Assembly: GCF_000182925.2 (NCBI RefSeq)
Contig: NC_026507.1
Coordinates: forward strand, 248,001 to 312,000
Origin: Neurospora crassa OR74A
Lineage: Eukaryota > Ascomycota > Sordariomycetes > Sordariales > Sordariaceae
DNA: 64,000 bases
Reading direction: 5' to 3'
The position numbers and the translations under genes were made by a program. Below, in pieces: positions 1 to 12,299 of the stretch. Every line of letters begins with the position of its first letter. The first letter of the stretch is position 1. Under the pieces are notes generated by a model. It ran no database searches and had not been told where the DNA came from. It worked only from the letters and a program-made list of their open reading frames with translations.

Positions 1-636
1 GGCAGTTGTTGGAAAGACCAAAGCGACGTAAAAATGCTGCTACAACAAAAAATATGGTAGTTCAACGGTGAGTGTCCTGCGGTGATGTACTTCCCCACTT
101 CGAAACCGGGCGACGGGACCAGAGACAGCGCCAACTCTGACACCTAGAATTTGGCGCGGGAAAGCTGTCTCTGGTACCGACGATGGCCGAAATGAAGGGC
201 GGAATTGTGACTTGTAGTGAGCAAGAACAACTCGCATCCATTTCGTAAACAGGGTAGGTACCTCCACATGCATCAACTCATCGATGCCCTGGCATTCCCT
301 CATCATTCACGTGAGATAGGGCAGGGCTTCATGGCCCACAAGGTCAGACGAGATGATCATGAATGGTCTTTAATAATCCAAGGGGAAAATCTTTGAGTGC
401 ACGCTGAGCCCTCGCCGGGTGTCGCGTCTGTGGCGACACCTCTTGGCGCGTCGCTCAAATAACCCACCCACTGCACAGAGGCAGGCAAAAGCGGCGGTGC
501 TGACCAGATATGAGTGTGCAAAGATGATCTCAAAGTGCATCTGCATCCGTGTACTCATGCATAAGTGCATGTAAAAAATAAAAATAAAAAATTACACTCG
601 CCGTCACTTCCAGGTTGTTGCGTACCACAAGTGCTG

Positions 637-657
637 CCCCCCCCCCCCCCCCCCCCC
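637..657 (+). repeat. Poly-C run (21 C) next to AAAAAT units
   Basis: An uninterrupted run of 21 cytosines, followed 15 bases later by about four AAAAAT hexamers. C runs of this length are uncommon compared with A/T runs. Two more lie within 850 bp. Confidence 0.95.
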
Positions 658-1286
658 AATATGAAAACAAGAATAAAAATAAAAATAAAAATAAAAATAG
701 AGAGTAAGAAGACGACCTTAGTTCTGCCAAACCTGGTCATTACTACAGTCCTTTACAGCGAACATTGGCGCGATAGACAGATACGTTTCTGAGCGCTCTT
801 GAAAGTATATAACCACATGTTGGGCAGCAGAAGACTGGAACGCCGGTATGGCCGTCCCTCCGCAACGGCGGCCGCCCGTACAGCGTGTCCAGTGTTTTCC
901 ATCCTGGCATCTCTGGACACATGTCACACAAGAATATTTGTGAGTGAATTGGGAATAGCTGGCCGGTCCGCGGTCGGTCGGTCGGTCGGCATAGTGGGTG
1001 CTTATATCCATGTTTTGTGGCCTGGCCAGAACGGGCAGGTCCCGCACTCCTTCAGGTAGGTAGGTAAAGCAGCCATCAATCGATAAAGCCCGGTGAATTC
1101 AGTTAATTAGGTAGTACCTACTGCCCGGGCGACGGGATCCAACATTGCGTTCAACTGCCCGTCGCCGGAAGTGGAAGTGCTACTTATGGGGCTTGACCTG
1201 TCCGTACCAAGACAAAGTACTTGTACTTGAGAGGTGGCAAGCTTCCTTACATAGTACACGTGCTCTCGCTGTCTTCCACAACCTCG

Positions 1287-1304
1287 CCCCCCCCCCCCCC
1301 CCCC
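1287..1304 (+). repeat. Poly-C run (18 C)
   Basis: Eighteen consecutive cytosines ending 22 bp before the terminal repeat of the miniature element at 1327. Confidence 0.95.
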
Positions 1305-1474
1305 TTCTCCCACCTATCTCCCCTTAGGGCGTGTTCGTTACCACAGTAAAAAGTTAGGAGGGATATTGCATTACTGTGCAGATTCTACTGCATAGGACAG
1401 CTGCACTCCTGCAATATTAAGGCACGCTAAGACCTTTTACCTTATTGAGCTATGTTCGGTATATATAACCAATA

Positions 1475-1502
1475 CCCCCCCCCCCCCCCCCCCCCCCCCC
1501 CC
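1475..1502 (+). repeat. Poly-C run (28 C) inside the MITE
   Basis: Twenty-eight consecutive cytosines, the longest C run in the window, about 150 bp inside the left end of the miniature element. Confidence 0.95.
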
Positions 1503-1717
1503 AGTGGTCCGAATCATCTTTTCAATTCTTCCCTTCTACAACCACCACAGTATATACACTGTGTAAATACTGTGTAGTCCAAATAGTAGCTTTCAATTGG
1601 GAATAGCCTTATTTACCGTCTTTAGGAATTTTTTTTTTTTTTTCTTTTTTTAAGCTTTGCGACGGTAACCCCTTATATTATAGGGGTGAAGCGCTATAGG
1701 TGGTTCTCAATTACGTT

Positions 1718-1761
1718 CCTTACTGCACTACGGCTCAAAATTGAGCTGTAGTACAGTAAGG
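1718..1761. repeat. 44-bp palindrome inside the MITE
   Basis: Two 21-bp arms (1718-1738 and 1741-1761) are reverse complements with two mismatches, separated by 2 bp. Both mismatches are transition-type. It could form a strong hairpin or be a binding site. Confidence 0.9.
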
Positions 1762-2883
1762 AAATCGGTTAAGAATTAAGGAGATTCTAACCCTCTGATT
1801 GGTCAAATCGACGATTTGGAGAAAGTGCAGGTGGTTGCAGGTGGTTGCAGCGACCTGTATGAAAATTAACTATTTTTACTGCGATTTACCGAACACTACG
1901 CAGTTCAGTAAGCCAGTATGCTTACTACGACCCGAACCCTGCAAATCTAAATACCCTCTAACTTTTTACTACGGTAACGAACACGCCCTTAAAGTTTTCT
2001 AGTTAGGTACCTACTAGGTAGTTAGGGCCAGACCTTTCAGTACATACATACCTATACAGGACGACGACTGCAGCTGCCCTGGGATGGAAGCAAAGAACTT
2101 GCTACCTACCTACCTAGAGGTACCTAACAATGGAATCTGATGAGAAGAGATATCGTCAGACAGAAAACCTCTTTGGTCTGGGTGAAATATCGCTGTCGAC
2201 TTTCGTACCTAGAGATCGAGAAATCAGAAAAAAAAGAAAATCGAGATTTTTATCACGCGTACTTACGCGTAGGAAAAAATCGCAGGATACATGTACCTAG
2301 GTACCTACCTTCGGATCAATTTCCCCAATAGAAAAACCGTGTAAATGTACAAGTACCTGTACCTGTACCTGTACTCTCATGCGGCTTGTGTTTGTTTAAT
2401 GTGACATGAATGGTAGTTACTAGAGGCACAGTGAAATCGAACTATTTCCATGTACCAGAAACCGGGAAGAGACTGGGTAAACGGGGGCGTATGCCCACCT
2501 ACATCATATCTGCCAGGATCTTCTCCCGGGGGGTGCAGAGCTGCTTCCTTAGCTACGGGACACTTATCAATCTCTAGGTACCTACTCAAAGCTGCATTCC
2601 ATTTCCTGAGTGCCTGGAATTGCTGGTAGGTTTTTACAAGTGCGCCAGTGGCCAGGACATTGTCACGAGAGTCGGTGGTGGTCCATTTATGTAGAGGTAG
2701 TGTTGTGAACAGTGATGAATTGGATTCGATGGAAGCCCGCACCGACGAGCACAACCCGCCGTCCTAAGCTACAGGTATCCGATCCTGCTGTAAGCATCCC
2801 AAGCAAACCAGACTCTTACCCCCAAAAAGCCCCGTTCTGCCCGCCTCTCCGAATCCTTCCTATTCCCTTCGGGTTCGGGGGTG

Positions 2884-3228
2884 TCATCGTCGTCGTTGTT
2901 GCCATCGTCGCCGTAGTCGTCGTTGTGCTGCTCTCCGGGCATCCTCTGAGGGTTGTGGCGGCGGCGGCACCATCATAGCGGCCTCCAATGATGTGCCCAT
3001 TGGGACCTCGGGTTCCTGCGGGGCCGTCTCTCTGGAAGGAGAGGACGGGGTAGTGGGCGGAGAAGGTGTCTGCTGAGACACCTCCTGGTTGGACCCCGGT
3101 GAAGGGCTGGGACTCGGGGCCCGGCTGTCCCTGTCCGCTGCATCCGCTGCCACTCCGCTCGAAGTCGGAGTGGGGGCCCCGGAGCGGTCCAGGTTACCGG
3201 GAGGTGTGTGAGGACCTTCACCAGCCAT
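2884..3228 (-). CDS. Possible small Pro/Ser-rich protein
   Basis: A 114-residue frame begins at an ATG with a favourable context (CAACATGGC). It encodes a Pro/Ser/Thr/Ala-rich chain ending in an Arg/Gln-rich tail. G/C-rich third positions in its first half resemble real genes here. The tail overlaps a CGT/CGA-rich tract, and another frame there reads as an acidic Asp/Asn/Glu-rich stretch, so the true C-terminus may differ or this may be a fragment. No domain is recognisable. It could equally be chance in GC-rich low-complexity DNA. Confidence 0.25.
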   Translation of the reverse strand: MAGEGPHTPPGNLDRSGAPTPTSSGVAADAADRDSRAPSPSPSPGSNQEVSQQTPSPPTTPSSPSRETAPQEPEVPMGTSLEAAMMVPPPPQPSEDARRAAQRRLRRRWQQRRR

Positions 3229-4922
3229 GTTGTCGAGCTATAATGGAATGTCAAGGTCAATGTTGTACTCGACAAAGAAGCGCGAGGGAGGTATCAATAG
3301 GATGAAAGACACATACATGGCAAAGGCTTCAAGGCTTCTTTGCGGGTACCTTGCAGGAAGGTGGAAACTGAATGATTCAGTTAATCGGGGCTTGAGAGGT
3401 TTGAGTCATGTTAGCATGCGTAGCATGGCATGAATGTTATTGACAGCAATGTCCACGAGAGATGCTTACATGTACTAAGAGTGAGTACAATGAGATCAAC
3501 AAGGTAAGTGCGTGGTAGGTAAGGTGCACGCAGGGATGGATGTCGAACCCAAAACCGCCAGGAAACGAGGTTTGAAGCTTGGAACGAAGAGCGGGCAGGC
3601 AATTATGCCTCTGATGAAAGAACCAAAAGCAAGTGAGCTTGGGTGGAAGGGATACCCCTAACACCTTTGATTTGGCACACAATGGCAGTGACTAACGGCG
3701 CTCAGTAGTCGGATGTTTGAGCTTGAGTTTCTGAGAATTATTGTGCCCTGATGGTCGAGAGCCCCATTTTATAAGTTTTTCTCAAAGCCGTTGGAAGAAA
3801 AATAACAAACCCAAACACCTTGTTTCTGCAGCGATTCAAACCAGTCCAGGTTTCCTGTACCAATGTCAGTTGAAATGGACATATTGGTAAGCAGCTGTTC
3901 TGACAACACGGGCCGCACGTATGTAACACAAATGCACACGACCCTGGAAACTTTGATCATGACCTTGCACAGCTTTGACTTGGCGGCATTCTTTCTGTCT
4001 GTAGTGCAGACGGGATGCTCTTCTGCCCCTAACCCAAAGGCTTTCTGCCACCAAGGAAAGGCACACGGTACTGTAATGCTGTCGAAAGAATGCATCCCTT
4101 TAAACATGAATCGGGCTTGTGGATACTGATATAGTCTTTTCTTGTGTCCTGATTGTCCGTAGGCACATAGGCGCAGACAGGCCAAGGGAATTTTGGATAG
4201 ATCCCTGGTGAAGCTCTCGGAACACACCTAAAATTCCAGCTCGGTTTGCCTGAACCTCCATGTCGAGAGATGGCCCTAGGTAGATACGCAAAAGTGTCCG
4301 AGTCGTCTTCTGCTTTGCGTTCTTCCCCCTGTGTCTCGTTGTCTCCTTCAAGGCGGCAGTACTCCAACACCGCCCAGTGAAATGTGAGAAGCCTACTATC
4401 AACCGTAGCCGGCGACAGATTCGAGCGTCATGAATGAAACGTGAGCTTGCTCCAATTAGAGTTATTTCCCTCATCCGCTCCAAGAAAATGACTTCATACT
4501 TCTTAGGCCGCAGGTGATAGGTGGTAGCTGGCACAACTTGGTTTGGTGGTGAAAATAGGCTGGTAAATTGATGCCCTCAAACCCGACTCATGGTGCGCAA
4601 CACCAGCGACACGATGCGCGCAGCAAAGCAGGGAGATGGTGCATGAGAAATTTTGTCGAACGATGTTTGAGTCAAGGTGATTTCACGTGCTGGTTTGCTG
4701 ACGAATCTTTATTGGTGTTGGAAAGCAACTTGGCACTGAAGCTGGAGCCGGGAAGCCCTAAAGTCCATTCGGGGAGTCGAGAGACAAACACCCCAAAAGG
4801 AAAAAAAAAAGGGAAAAAAAGAAGAGAAAAAAAAAGAAGAAAAAAAAAAGAAACGAAGACGGAACACCTGACAGGAAGCCCATCGCAAGAGGTCCTTGCT
4901 GGAATTGGTAGAGGGGCGCACA

Positions 4923-5045
<123 letters not shown>

Positions 5046-7203
5046 ATTTCGCTGTAAGGGTGGTCTCCGAGATTTGCCCGCTAAACTATGATGCAACTAC
5101 TGGAGACCAGCCCCTACATCTCCCACTACCGCTGGAGCTCATCGCCCCATGAGGTGCCGACATGGAGCAATGTATAGCTGGAGAGCTCCAGGACGTAACT
5201 GTTGTCTGTTTTCTGAAGTGGTACCGTTTGTCTCGCAAGTTTAGATTCGGCGTCGTGCAGAAGACGCAGGGTTCAACATTGCCAAACTGCTTTTGGCGCC
5301 CGTCAAAGAGCGTATACGGGTTTGTCGGACACACACCGTCAACCCTACATGTCAGAAGTCCCATTTTGTAGAATGATGCGCTTTTGTTCTGTTTCAAAGT
5401 TGCGAGCTGGACTTTCGGGGGCTCAAGGAGTCAAAACCGGAATGTCGCGTTTATTACTTTGGATACGACGTTAAGCTCGAGGTATCAAAATCTTCGGTTC
5501 CAGCTCGTACGGGAGTCAGTCTGAGATGTTCGATTCACAGCCCCGAAGCTTCACATGACACAGTCCTGATTGGCCTCGGTTAGTACATTATAGCAGTGTT
5601 AATTGGGGAACGGAAGAGGGGGGTGGCCTCAAACATACATGTTCTTCCACCTTGCGGGGAGGTGTTGGGAGGAAAACGAATAACACACAAGAGAGTGTCC
5701 GGTTCGCCAGTGGAGATGAAGGCATGGTGCAGGAAAGCTCCGACCAAGAATTCGAGACCTACTTATGTTCCCTAACAATGAGACTGGGGCACTTGACCTG
5801 CCTGCTGCCTGCCCGCAGATGAACATTTCAAGGTCTGCCCGTCTCGAGTTCTTCGTTAAAATGCCCGTGTACGTAACTACCTAGGCGGCACTCATGTGAA
5901 TTTGGCAGGAGCTCATGAGACGCCGAAGATCGTGAAGATGTCACGTCTGGGTGACACTTGACGGAAAATGGAAGAATGGGGTGGTTACTGCCTTCCTTCC
6001 ATGCTTGGCGGTGGTTCTCCTTCCTTGAGGTTCTTTCCTTCCCCACATCCACCGCATCCATGTTATGAGCTTCAAACATATGTATTCTGGTCACATATAC
6101 CTACGGAGGAAGCCGTGACTGGTCATTTCCTGTGAAAATTATTCCTAGAAGAGGTACTTTCTTGAAAGGTACGACACATGCCTGAGTGAGTCGCGGCTAA
6201 CCTAAAGCGCCCGCAAAGTACTCTACCAGAGCTGGTACATCAAGGCCATTACCAAGACTGGACCTGGAAGATGTATCCGTGATCGTCAAACTCGAGCACA
6301 AAAATCAGGATGGATCAACATCAGGCTACCCAGTGTCACTAGTATCAACATGCCAAGGCGTCTGTCAAATGCCCTGAGAATGATCCGGCTTACTGTCAAT
6401 GTCCTGATTCTCGACGTTATTGGAAGACAATTTCAACTAACTACCCACTCCTCTCAGCTATTTACCATAAGAATTACTGCGCAGAGGGCAGGATACTCTA
6501 TTATTCCACGAGCGGCTGTGCATACAAACTGATCCATCTCTCTGTCTCTCTCTCTCTCTCTCTCTCCTCTTCTTTTTATTATTTTCATTTTCTTATTTTT
6601 ATTTTCTTCTTAGCACGAACCACACACAGCGGCAGGTTAACCAAAAGACAAAATCTAATTGTCAATTCGATAGTCAAAGACAAGTCGTTCCACTCGGGCT
6701 CGGCCGCGGACATCAAATCATTATGACAGTCACCCTGATATCGACCCATTACGCTTCTTCGCAATTCGTAACATAGGTGAAGTAATCAGCATCATCATTC
6801 CGATATGGTCAAAGCTCCCGCCTTGCATGAAACGAGTTGAGGGATGGAGGGACGCGCTCTCTCTATCTCCACCCGAGATGTTCTCCTCACAGATGCCATG
6901 TCCATTTGGAGTCGAAAGGCGGGAGCAAATGTACCCGTGTGTGATTACGGGATGAACGTTGCATTCAATTACTGCGGTGTCAGCAGCACATCGATTCAGG
7001 CTCAATTGAATATTGAATGATGGTTCAATTGGACCATGGATGGACTAGAGCCGAAGCAAGTAGTTATACCACTCTGTCATCGTCTACTACAGCTTTTAAA
7101 GCGACAACTCCCACGTCCCGATCGCGCTTCAAGTCCTTCTTGGAGATCCAGCGCGCAAATACCAATCATAGCAACACCCGACTCCAACACCCAGTAGCCC
7201 AAC

Positions 7204-8129
7204 ATGATGGAGCACGAACTCGCAGAACTCAAAAAGCAGGTACTCACCTTGCAAAAAGAAATTTCGCGCGTCTCCGGTAAGCACCCAACTATCATTTACC
7301 CGCATCGCATTTCCACTTCCTAATAAACAAACATCCAGACGAAGCCGAAATCCGCAAAACCCACCACAAATACGGCTACTACCTCGACAAATGCCTCTAC
7401 AACGAAGTAGTCGACCTCTTCTCCAACCGCCCCGACACCTTCGTCGAGTTCCTTGGCTCGCGCTACCTCGGCAAAGCCGGCGTCGAGCGTCTCTACAAGA
7501 AACGCTTCGCCGAGACCTTCGTCGCCGGCCGCAACGGTCCCATCCACGGCTTTCTGCTCGACCACATAATGATGCAAGACATCGTCGACGTCTCCCCCTC
7601 AGGCGACCACGCCTGGTGCCGCATGCGTGCCCTGATGCAGGCCGGCACTCATCACTCTATCGAGAAAGACCTGCCGCTGGGCCACAGACAGTGGTGGGAA
7701 GGTGGTCTGTACGAGAATGAGTATGTGAAGGAAGACGGGGTGTGGAAGCTTTGGAGGTATAGGTACTTTCCGTTTTGGCATGCGGATTTCGAAGCCGGGT
7801 GGAGCAAAACCAGGCCGAATTATGTGCCGTGGCCGACGAAGACGTTTCCGGAGGATCCCACGGGTCCGGACGAGATTCTCGAGAGAAAGATGTTGTGGCC
7901 GGATACGAGGGTGGTGCCGTTTCATTATCCGCATCCCGTCACCGGGAAGAGGATCAATATTGATGATTTGAGAGCGCCCAGGTACGGAAAAGGGGTGCAG
8001 GAGGGATGTGAAGAGCCTTTAGTATTGGAGTTGCCAGGTGGGAGCAAGTGGGAGGGGGCAGAGGAGCGGGAGAGTCGGAAGTGGGAAAGGGTGTTGCCTG
8101 AGTTGGTGCAGGACAAGGCGGAAAAGTGA
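7204..8129 (+). CDS. SnoaL-like (NTF2-fold) domain protein
   Basis: Two exons, 7204-7276 and 7339-8129, separated by a 62-bp intron (GTAAGC...CAG), give 287 residues. The first ATG is taken; a second in-frame ATG follows directly. A short coiled segment (about residues 1-25, EHELAELKKQVLTLQKEI) precedes an NTF2-like domain. Recognisable features are an N-terminal helix with a KYGYYLDKCLYNEVVDLF motif, a G-x-EGxY-like segment (WWEGGLYENEYVKEDGVWK) and a C-terminal FPFWHADFEAGW stretch. These are typical of fungal SnoaL_4-type proteins, which act as small-molecule cyclases, hydratases or isomerases, or have no known activity. No signal peptide or membrane segment is seen. It lies 1.6 kb from a flavin monooxygenase. 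Family assignment is good; substrate and reaction are unknown. Confidence 0.85.
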
Positions 8130-9743
8130 GTGGTGCGGTAAAGGGGTGGGTTCCGTCGGTCTAAGGTCAGTTTTCGTTCCGTCATTCGGGTATTGCCGCA
8201 AGTCCACTCATGGGAGGCGTCGAGTGAAGGAAACACTTTTCAAAATTTCTCACGGGATTAGGTCCAGACCCCCGCAAGCATGCAACTGTCGGCGTGTATC
8301 AATGCAGTGCAGTGCAATGTTTGTCATGATGGCTTTGGTGGGGAACCCCCGGCCTACATGTATCTTCTATGCCCCAGGTATTCCTGCATACTACAATACC
8401 TGCTGCATGCCTGGTATTGACACATGGCTGGTATTGACACATGTCAGCGCCGTTGCTGTACTTGGGGTCTTGTCAAACTTGGTGATGCTGGCCCGCACGC
8501 AATGTAGATTTCAGGCAGTGACTTGGAAAACCGCAACAAAAGTTTCCCGATCAATCTTGGAGCTGGAATTACCAGCCTAGTCAAGGCCTGGGTTTGGTTT
8601 GACCTGTCGTCGTTCCTGTGAAGATTCGTCGCGGGTTGATAGCCTTGTAACAAATCGCGAGAAGTCATACCACAAGACAAGATGTGAGCTGTGAGATTTC
8701 ATGGGAGTTTCCGTCACGACATCGTTGGTTGGTAGGTAGTACTATGGCCGTTCCAGTCGAGATCCGCCATTGATCTCTCCCTTCCATTTCCGCACTGTGT
8801 CAGGACACTTGCTCATCAATTCGGCCATCACGGTCAAAGAAACTCCAAAGTATCTTCAATGAATCTCCTGACATCTATTGTACTTTGAAGTCAAAGTTTT
8901 GGATGTATTTGCTCCACGCAGGTTGGATCATTGTCGAGTGTCCGGCCATCCTTCTGGCTCTTGTTCCCCTCTCTGAGCCCTCCGCCCCGCACTTGCCCGC
9001 ACCTGAACATCCATCTTCCTTATTACCCGGCAACCACCAAACCACCAACCACGGTTCAGTGAACCATCGGAATGAAATCCTGGGACGGAAATTATTTTCA
9101 TTTGTTGCGCATATGAGACCGACACTAGTTCCCATTCCCAATTGTAGTTCCCTTTGTCGAAAGTTCTTGCCGAGCACAGAAGGGTACGATGCCCCGTTCG
9201 TCCCTTCATTCAAGGAGTTACTTTGTTTACATACCCTAATAGAAACAGGACTAGTTGGCATTAACCCCGAGCCGTGAAGAAATAAAAAATAAAAGGAAAA
9301 AAAAGAGAAAAAAAAACATCCCAAGGCGGTCGACGAAGTTGACGACAGTCACAGCGTCACCAGCTGTTCAACGCCTTCATCTTAACACATATTCCCAACG
9401 TACGCCGAAAAGCAACCCCGCTGTAAGCATGAAGAAACCATCATGGAACTGAAGCAACCAAATCAAGTGAAAAGCACTTGCAAATGCCTTCAAGCTTCAA
9501 GCCACAGTCCCATCTACTGACACCCCAGATTTCCATTCCACCCTCACCCCCATACGATGAGCACGCGTGATCACCTACCTGGGTAGGCAATCTCCCTCCC
9601 TGCGTTGGCACTCCGCCCCCACCTTTCGCCCACATATCAGCACAATATCATAACAAGTACCTACCAAATTTCACTTCCCATTTCACACACCATATCCAAA
9701 TGTACACATCAGCATTGTAATCCCAAGCCCACATCCCCGCCCC
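8130..9743. other. Intergenic between convergent genes
   Basis: This holds the 3' sides of the SnoaL-like gene and the monooxygenase. A direct repeat CTGGTATTGACACATG occurs twice near 8412-8443. A 130-residue frame at 8885-9277 has no gene-like features and is treated as chance. Confidence 0.55.
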
Positions 9744-11406
9744 TCACAACTTGGCCCTCGAGAACTTGTCCTCCTCCCTCGCCTGCTTACTCACCCTCTT
9801 CCACATCCTCTTCCGCAAATCATGCCCCTCCATAAACGCTCTAAACCACTCCGGTCTAAACCTAGGCAACTTCCTCCCCAGGCCCCTCGCCGTCTCGCCC
9901 TCCCCTGCCAATCTCCTCAACGTCTCAAAGTACTCCTCAAACTCGGGATATATCAAACTGAACTTGGGCCCATCGCCCTTCTCCTTGATCCTCTCCTCCT
10001 CCCACTCCTGCATCTCCTTTAGCGTCGGCACCATCTGCGCGCGACCAGCCAGTATCCTCGCCGCATACACCGCTTGCCACTCAAACACCTTGAAAGTCAG
10101 CCCAGCGCCGACGGCGCCGACAAATAAGAGGGACGGATCCTTTTGCCAGACGACATGTTGGTAGAGGTCCGGGACGCGGTTGTTGCGCACGGGTAGCACC
10201 TGCGACAAGAAGGGGAGAGTCCAGGTGTACCCCGTGCCGAAAATGATGTGGTCCACGTTGGGGATGCATGTGCCGTCCACGAGATAAACGGTGCGGGTCT
10301 TGGGACATACCCTAGAAATAGACGGGTGGTTCTCGATGCGCGGATGCTTGAATGCCTCGTCGCCAAAGTATCCGTTGAATGTGTGTCCTACAGTAATGGC
10401 GTGCACGGGAACCTGGGCGGTGCGCGAGTGGGCGAGGTCGTAGGCGATGTCGGCGGCGGAGACGGAGGCGCCTACTATTACTACTTTCTGCGCGTGTCGT
10501 GGTGTCAGTCAGTTTTACCGATCAAAGCGAGATATCGAAGGGGATGTGTACAACGAACCTTATCCAAGTAAAGATCCCTCCCCCGGAACTGTTTACTATG
10601 AAGTACACTTCCCGGCCTCTGCCTCTCAAACGCCTCGAGACCTTCCACCGCAGGAATCCACGGCACCCAGTAATGACCACTAGCCACCACCACGGCATCG
10701 AACCACTCCGCCCACCAATAATCTTCTTGTTGTTCGCCTTCCTTGCGCAGCGTCACCTTCCACTCGTCGCCGACCTTTTCCACTTTCTCGACCGTCGTGG
10801 AATACGATACCAAGTCCTGATACCCGTTACGGTTCACTAGCCCTGCAATGTACCCCCGCACGCTCTTCCAGTGGCGGAACGGCGTGTCGGGACCGTGCAA
10901 GGCAATGGACAACTCGCTCTTTTGCGAGGGAAAGGGTTCCTGGCTAAACTCCATAGGGAGGGCATCGACGTTGGTTTCTAGGTAAGGATAGACGGAGGAT
11001 TCGGTAAAGCGCTGTTGGTCTAGTTTGGGCGTGAATGCGGGGAGGGCGCCCTGCGGGATGGGAAGTGGTGGGTCGGCGGTGCGGTTGGAGAGGGAGGTGA
11101 AGTCGGTAAGCGGTTGAGGGCGGTTGTTGTTGTTGTTGTTGTTGTCGCCGATCCTTTTTTTTGGATGATAGTGGGCTTAGTGAGATGGATAGTACTTGGA
11201 GGAGGTGTGGAAGGAGGGACGGGTGTGAGCAAGACTCACCAGCATCCTCCTGGTCCTTCTCGTCTCTCAAACACGCGGATGAGATCGAATGTCCTTTCCT
11301 GGGCGAGGGCATCAATGGTGATGGCGCCGGCTGGGCCCGCGCCGATGACGGCTACCCTCTTGATGGGCCTTTTTGTCTGTTGCTGTTGTTGTGTTGTCCT
11401 GGACAT
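9744..11406 (-). CDS. Flavin-containing monooxygenase
   Basis: Three exons on the minus strand: 11406-11240, 11153-10559 and 10487-9744. Introns are 86 bp and 71 bp. The product is 501 residues. The FAD-binding motif GAGPAG is at residues 22-27. The NADPH-site motif is GASVSA at about 260-265, with Ser in place of the usual second Gly. GTGY at about 338-341 matches the conserved ATGY-type motif. These identify a class B flavoprotein monooxygenase, which oxygenates soft nucleophiles (N or S) or carries out related oxidations in the cytosol. A Gln run near the N-terminus and an Asn run after the first motif are low-complexity inserts. The first intron ends in AAG, chosen because it restores the Trp codon after GGC and keeps the frame. 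Its 5' end lies 323 bp from a RIP-eroded transposon. Substrate unknown. Confidence 0.9.
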
Positions 11407-11728
11407 GATGTTGACTGTTGTGTGTATGTGAGACTGAGACGAAAAAATGGACCGGGACATTGGGACAGACGAGATAAGACAAAGTGGTCGGCACTCGTAC
11501 CCGTCTACGGCTATTTCTCACTGTCGTCGGATTTATCCCAACACGCTGCATGCAGATACAGCACAGGATATATTAGCCTAGATTTCGGGGTAATAAATCA
11601 CCGAATTGAGTGAAATTTTGCTATCGGATCTTAGCCGAGTTAGTAGCCTCCGTAAGCCGGGATTAGCCCTGTTGTTTAGCGGCGGCCGGCAGTAATCCTC
11701 ACCCGGGGTCCGATAGCGTCGGTTGATA
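11407..11728. other. Upstream region of the monooxygenase gene
   Basis: This 322-bp spacer between the monooxygenase start codon and the inverted repeat at 11729 must hold most of the native promoter. No clear element is recognised. Its distal half (from about 11570) is already more AT-rich and could be transposon flank. Confidence 0.45.
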
Positions 11729-11800
11729 CCGTTCCCACACTCAATCGCCTGTGCAGTCTTGGCAAGAGGTGTATGTGCGTACATATACACACACACCGCA
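11729..11800 (+). repeat. Left inverted repeat of the 4.3-kb element
   Basis: 72 bp, nearly identical in reverse complement to 16000-16069. The outer 42 bp (CCGTTCCCACACTCAATCGC onward) are a perfect match. The inner part is a TG/CA dinucleotide stretch differing by small changes and a 2-bp length difference. Little RIP is visible in the outer part. Confidence 0.93.
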
Positions 11801-12299
11801 TTTGACAAATCTAGCCATTTGACATCGCTTTACACGACTCAACTCAATCGTTTAATATCGAAATCTAGCCAAAACTAGTACAAAAAATCAATATTTTAAT
11901 ACTCTACATCGTACAATTATCTATTTTAATATTTATATTATCTTTTAAACCGTTATTAATATAGTATACTACCCTAATACCTACTAGAAGGCATTAATAA
12001 TAATAATACTAGTAAATAACGAGCATCCTAATAACGTTACTAAAACTATTAATATAAATATAAGGAGTACGTAGAAATATAAACGCACTCTATTGGATAT
12101 TAGCAAAGTATTTTTACCGTCGTAAGCTTCCTAAAATATTAGAAAACTTCCTATATAGGCGCTTAAAGTACAATATATACTATATTACTCTCTATACTTT
12201 ATTAATTGTAACTAACATTGTAAAGGAAGTTATAAACCTCTTTATATTAAAACCCAATTTATACCTCAATAAAATCTATACTTTTCTAACCAATAAATA

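Larger units (their letters stand above)
1..1323. other. Intergenic, no supported gene
   Basis: No reading frame here has gene-like length or codon use. The stretch contains a 21-base poly-C run (637-657) followed by AAAAAT units (about 672-698), a GGTC tandem near 971-990 and an 18-base poly-C run (1287-1304). Confidence 0.6.
1327..1988. mobile_element. 662-bp MITE with PIF/Harbinger-like ends
   Basis: The two ends are inverted copies: GGGCGTGTTCGTTACC followed by (ACA/GTA) and GTAAAAAGTTAG on the left, with the reverse complement on the right. Both ends are flanked by TTA (1324-1326 and 1989-1991). No transposase frame lies inside, so it is a non-autonomous miniature element. A 3-bp TTA/TAA duplication and G/C-rich ends starting GGGC are typical of the PIF/Harbinger superfamily. 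The ends share GGGCGTG with the large element at 26146-44703 but then diverge, so a related rather than identical transposase probably moved it. It is only lightly AT-rich, unlike the RIP-eroded blocks. Confidence 0.88.

Noticed and set aside
8885-9277. 130-codon plus-strand frame
   Set aside because: No codon bias, domain or promoter; a similar-length frame exists on the opposite strand.
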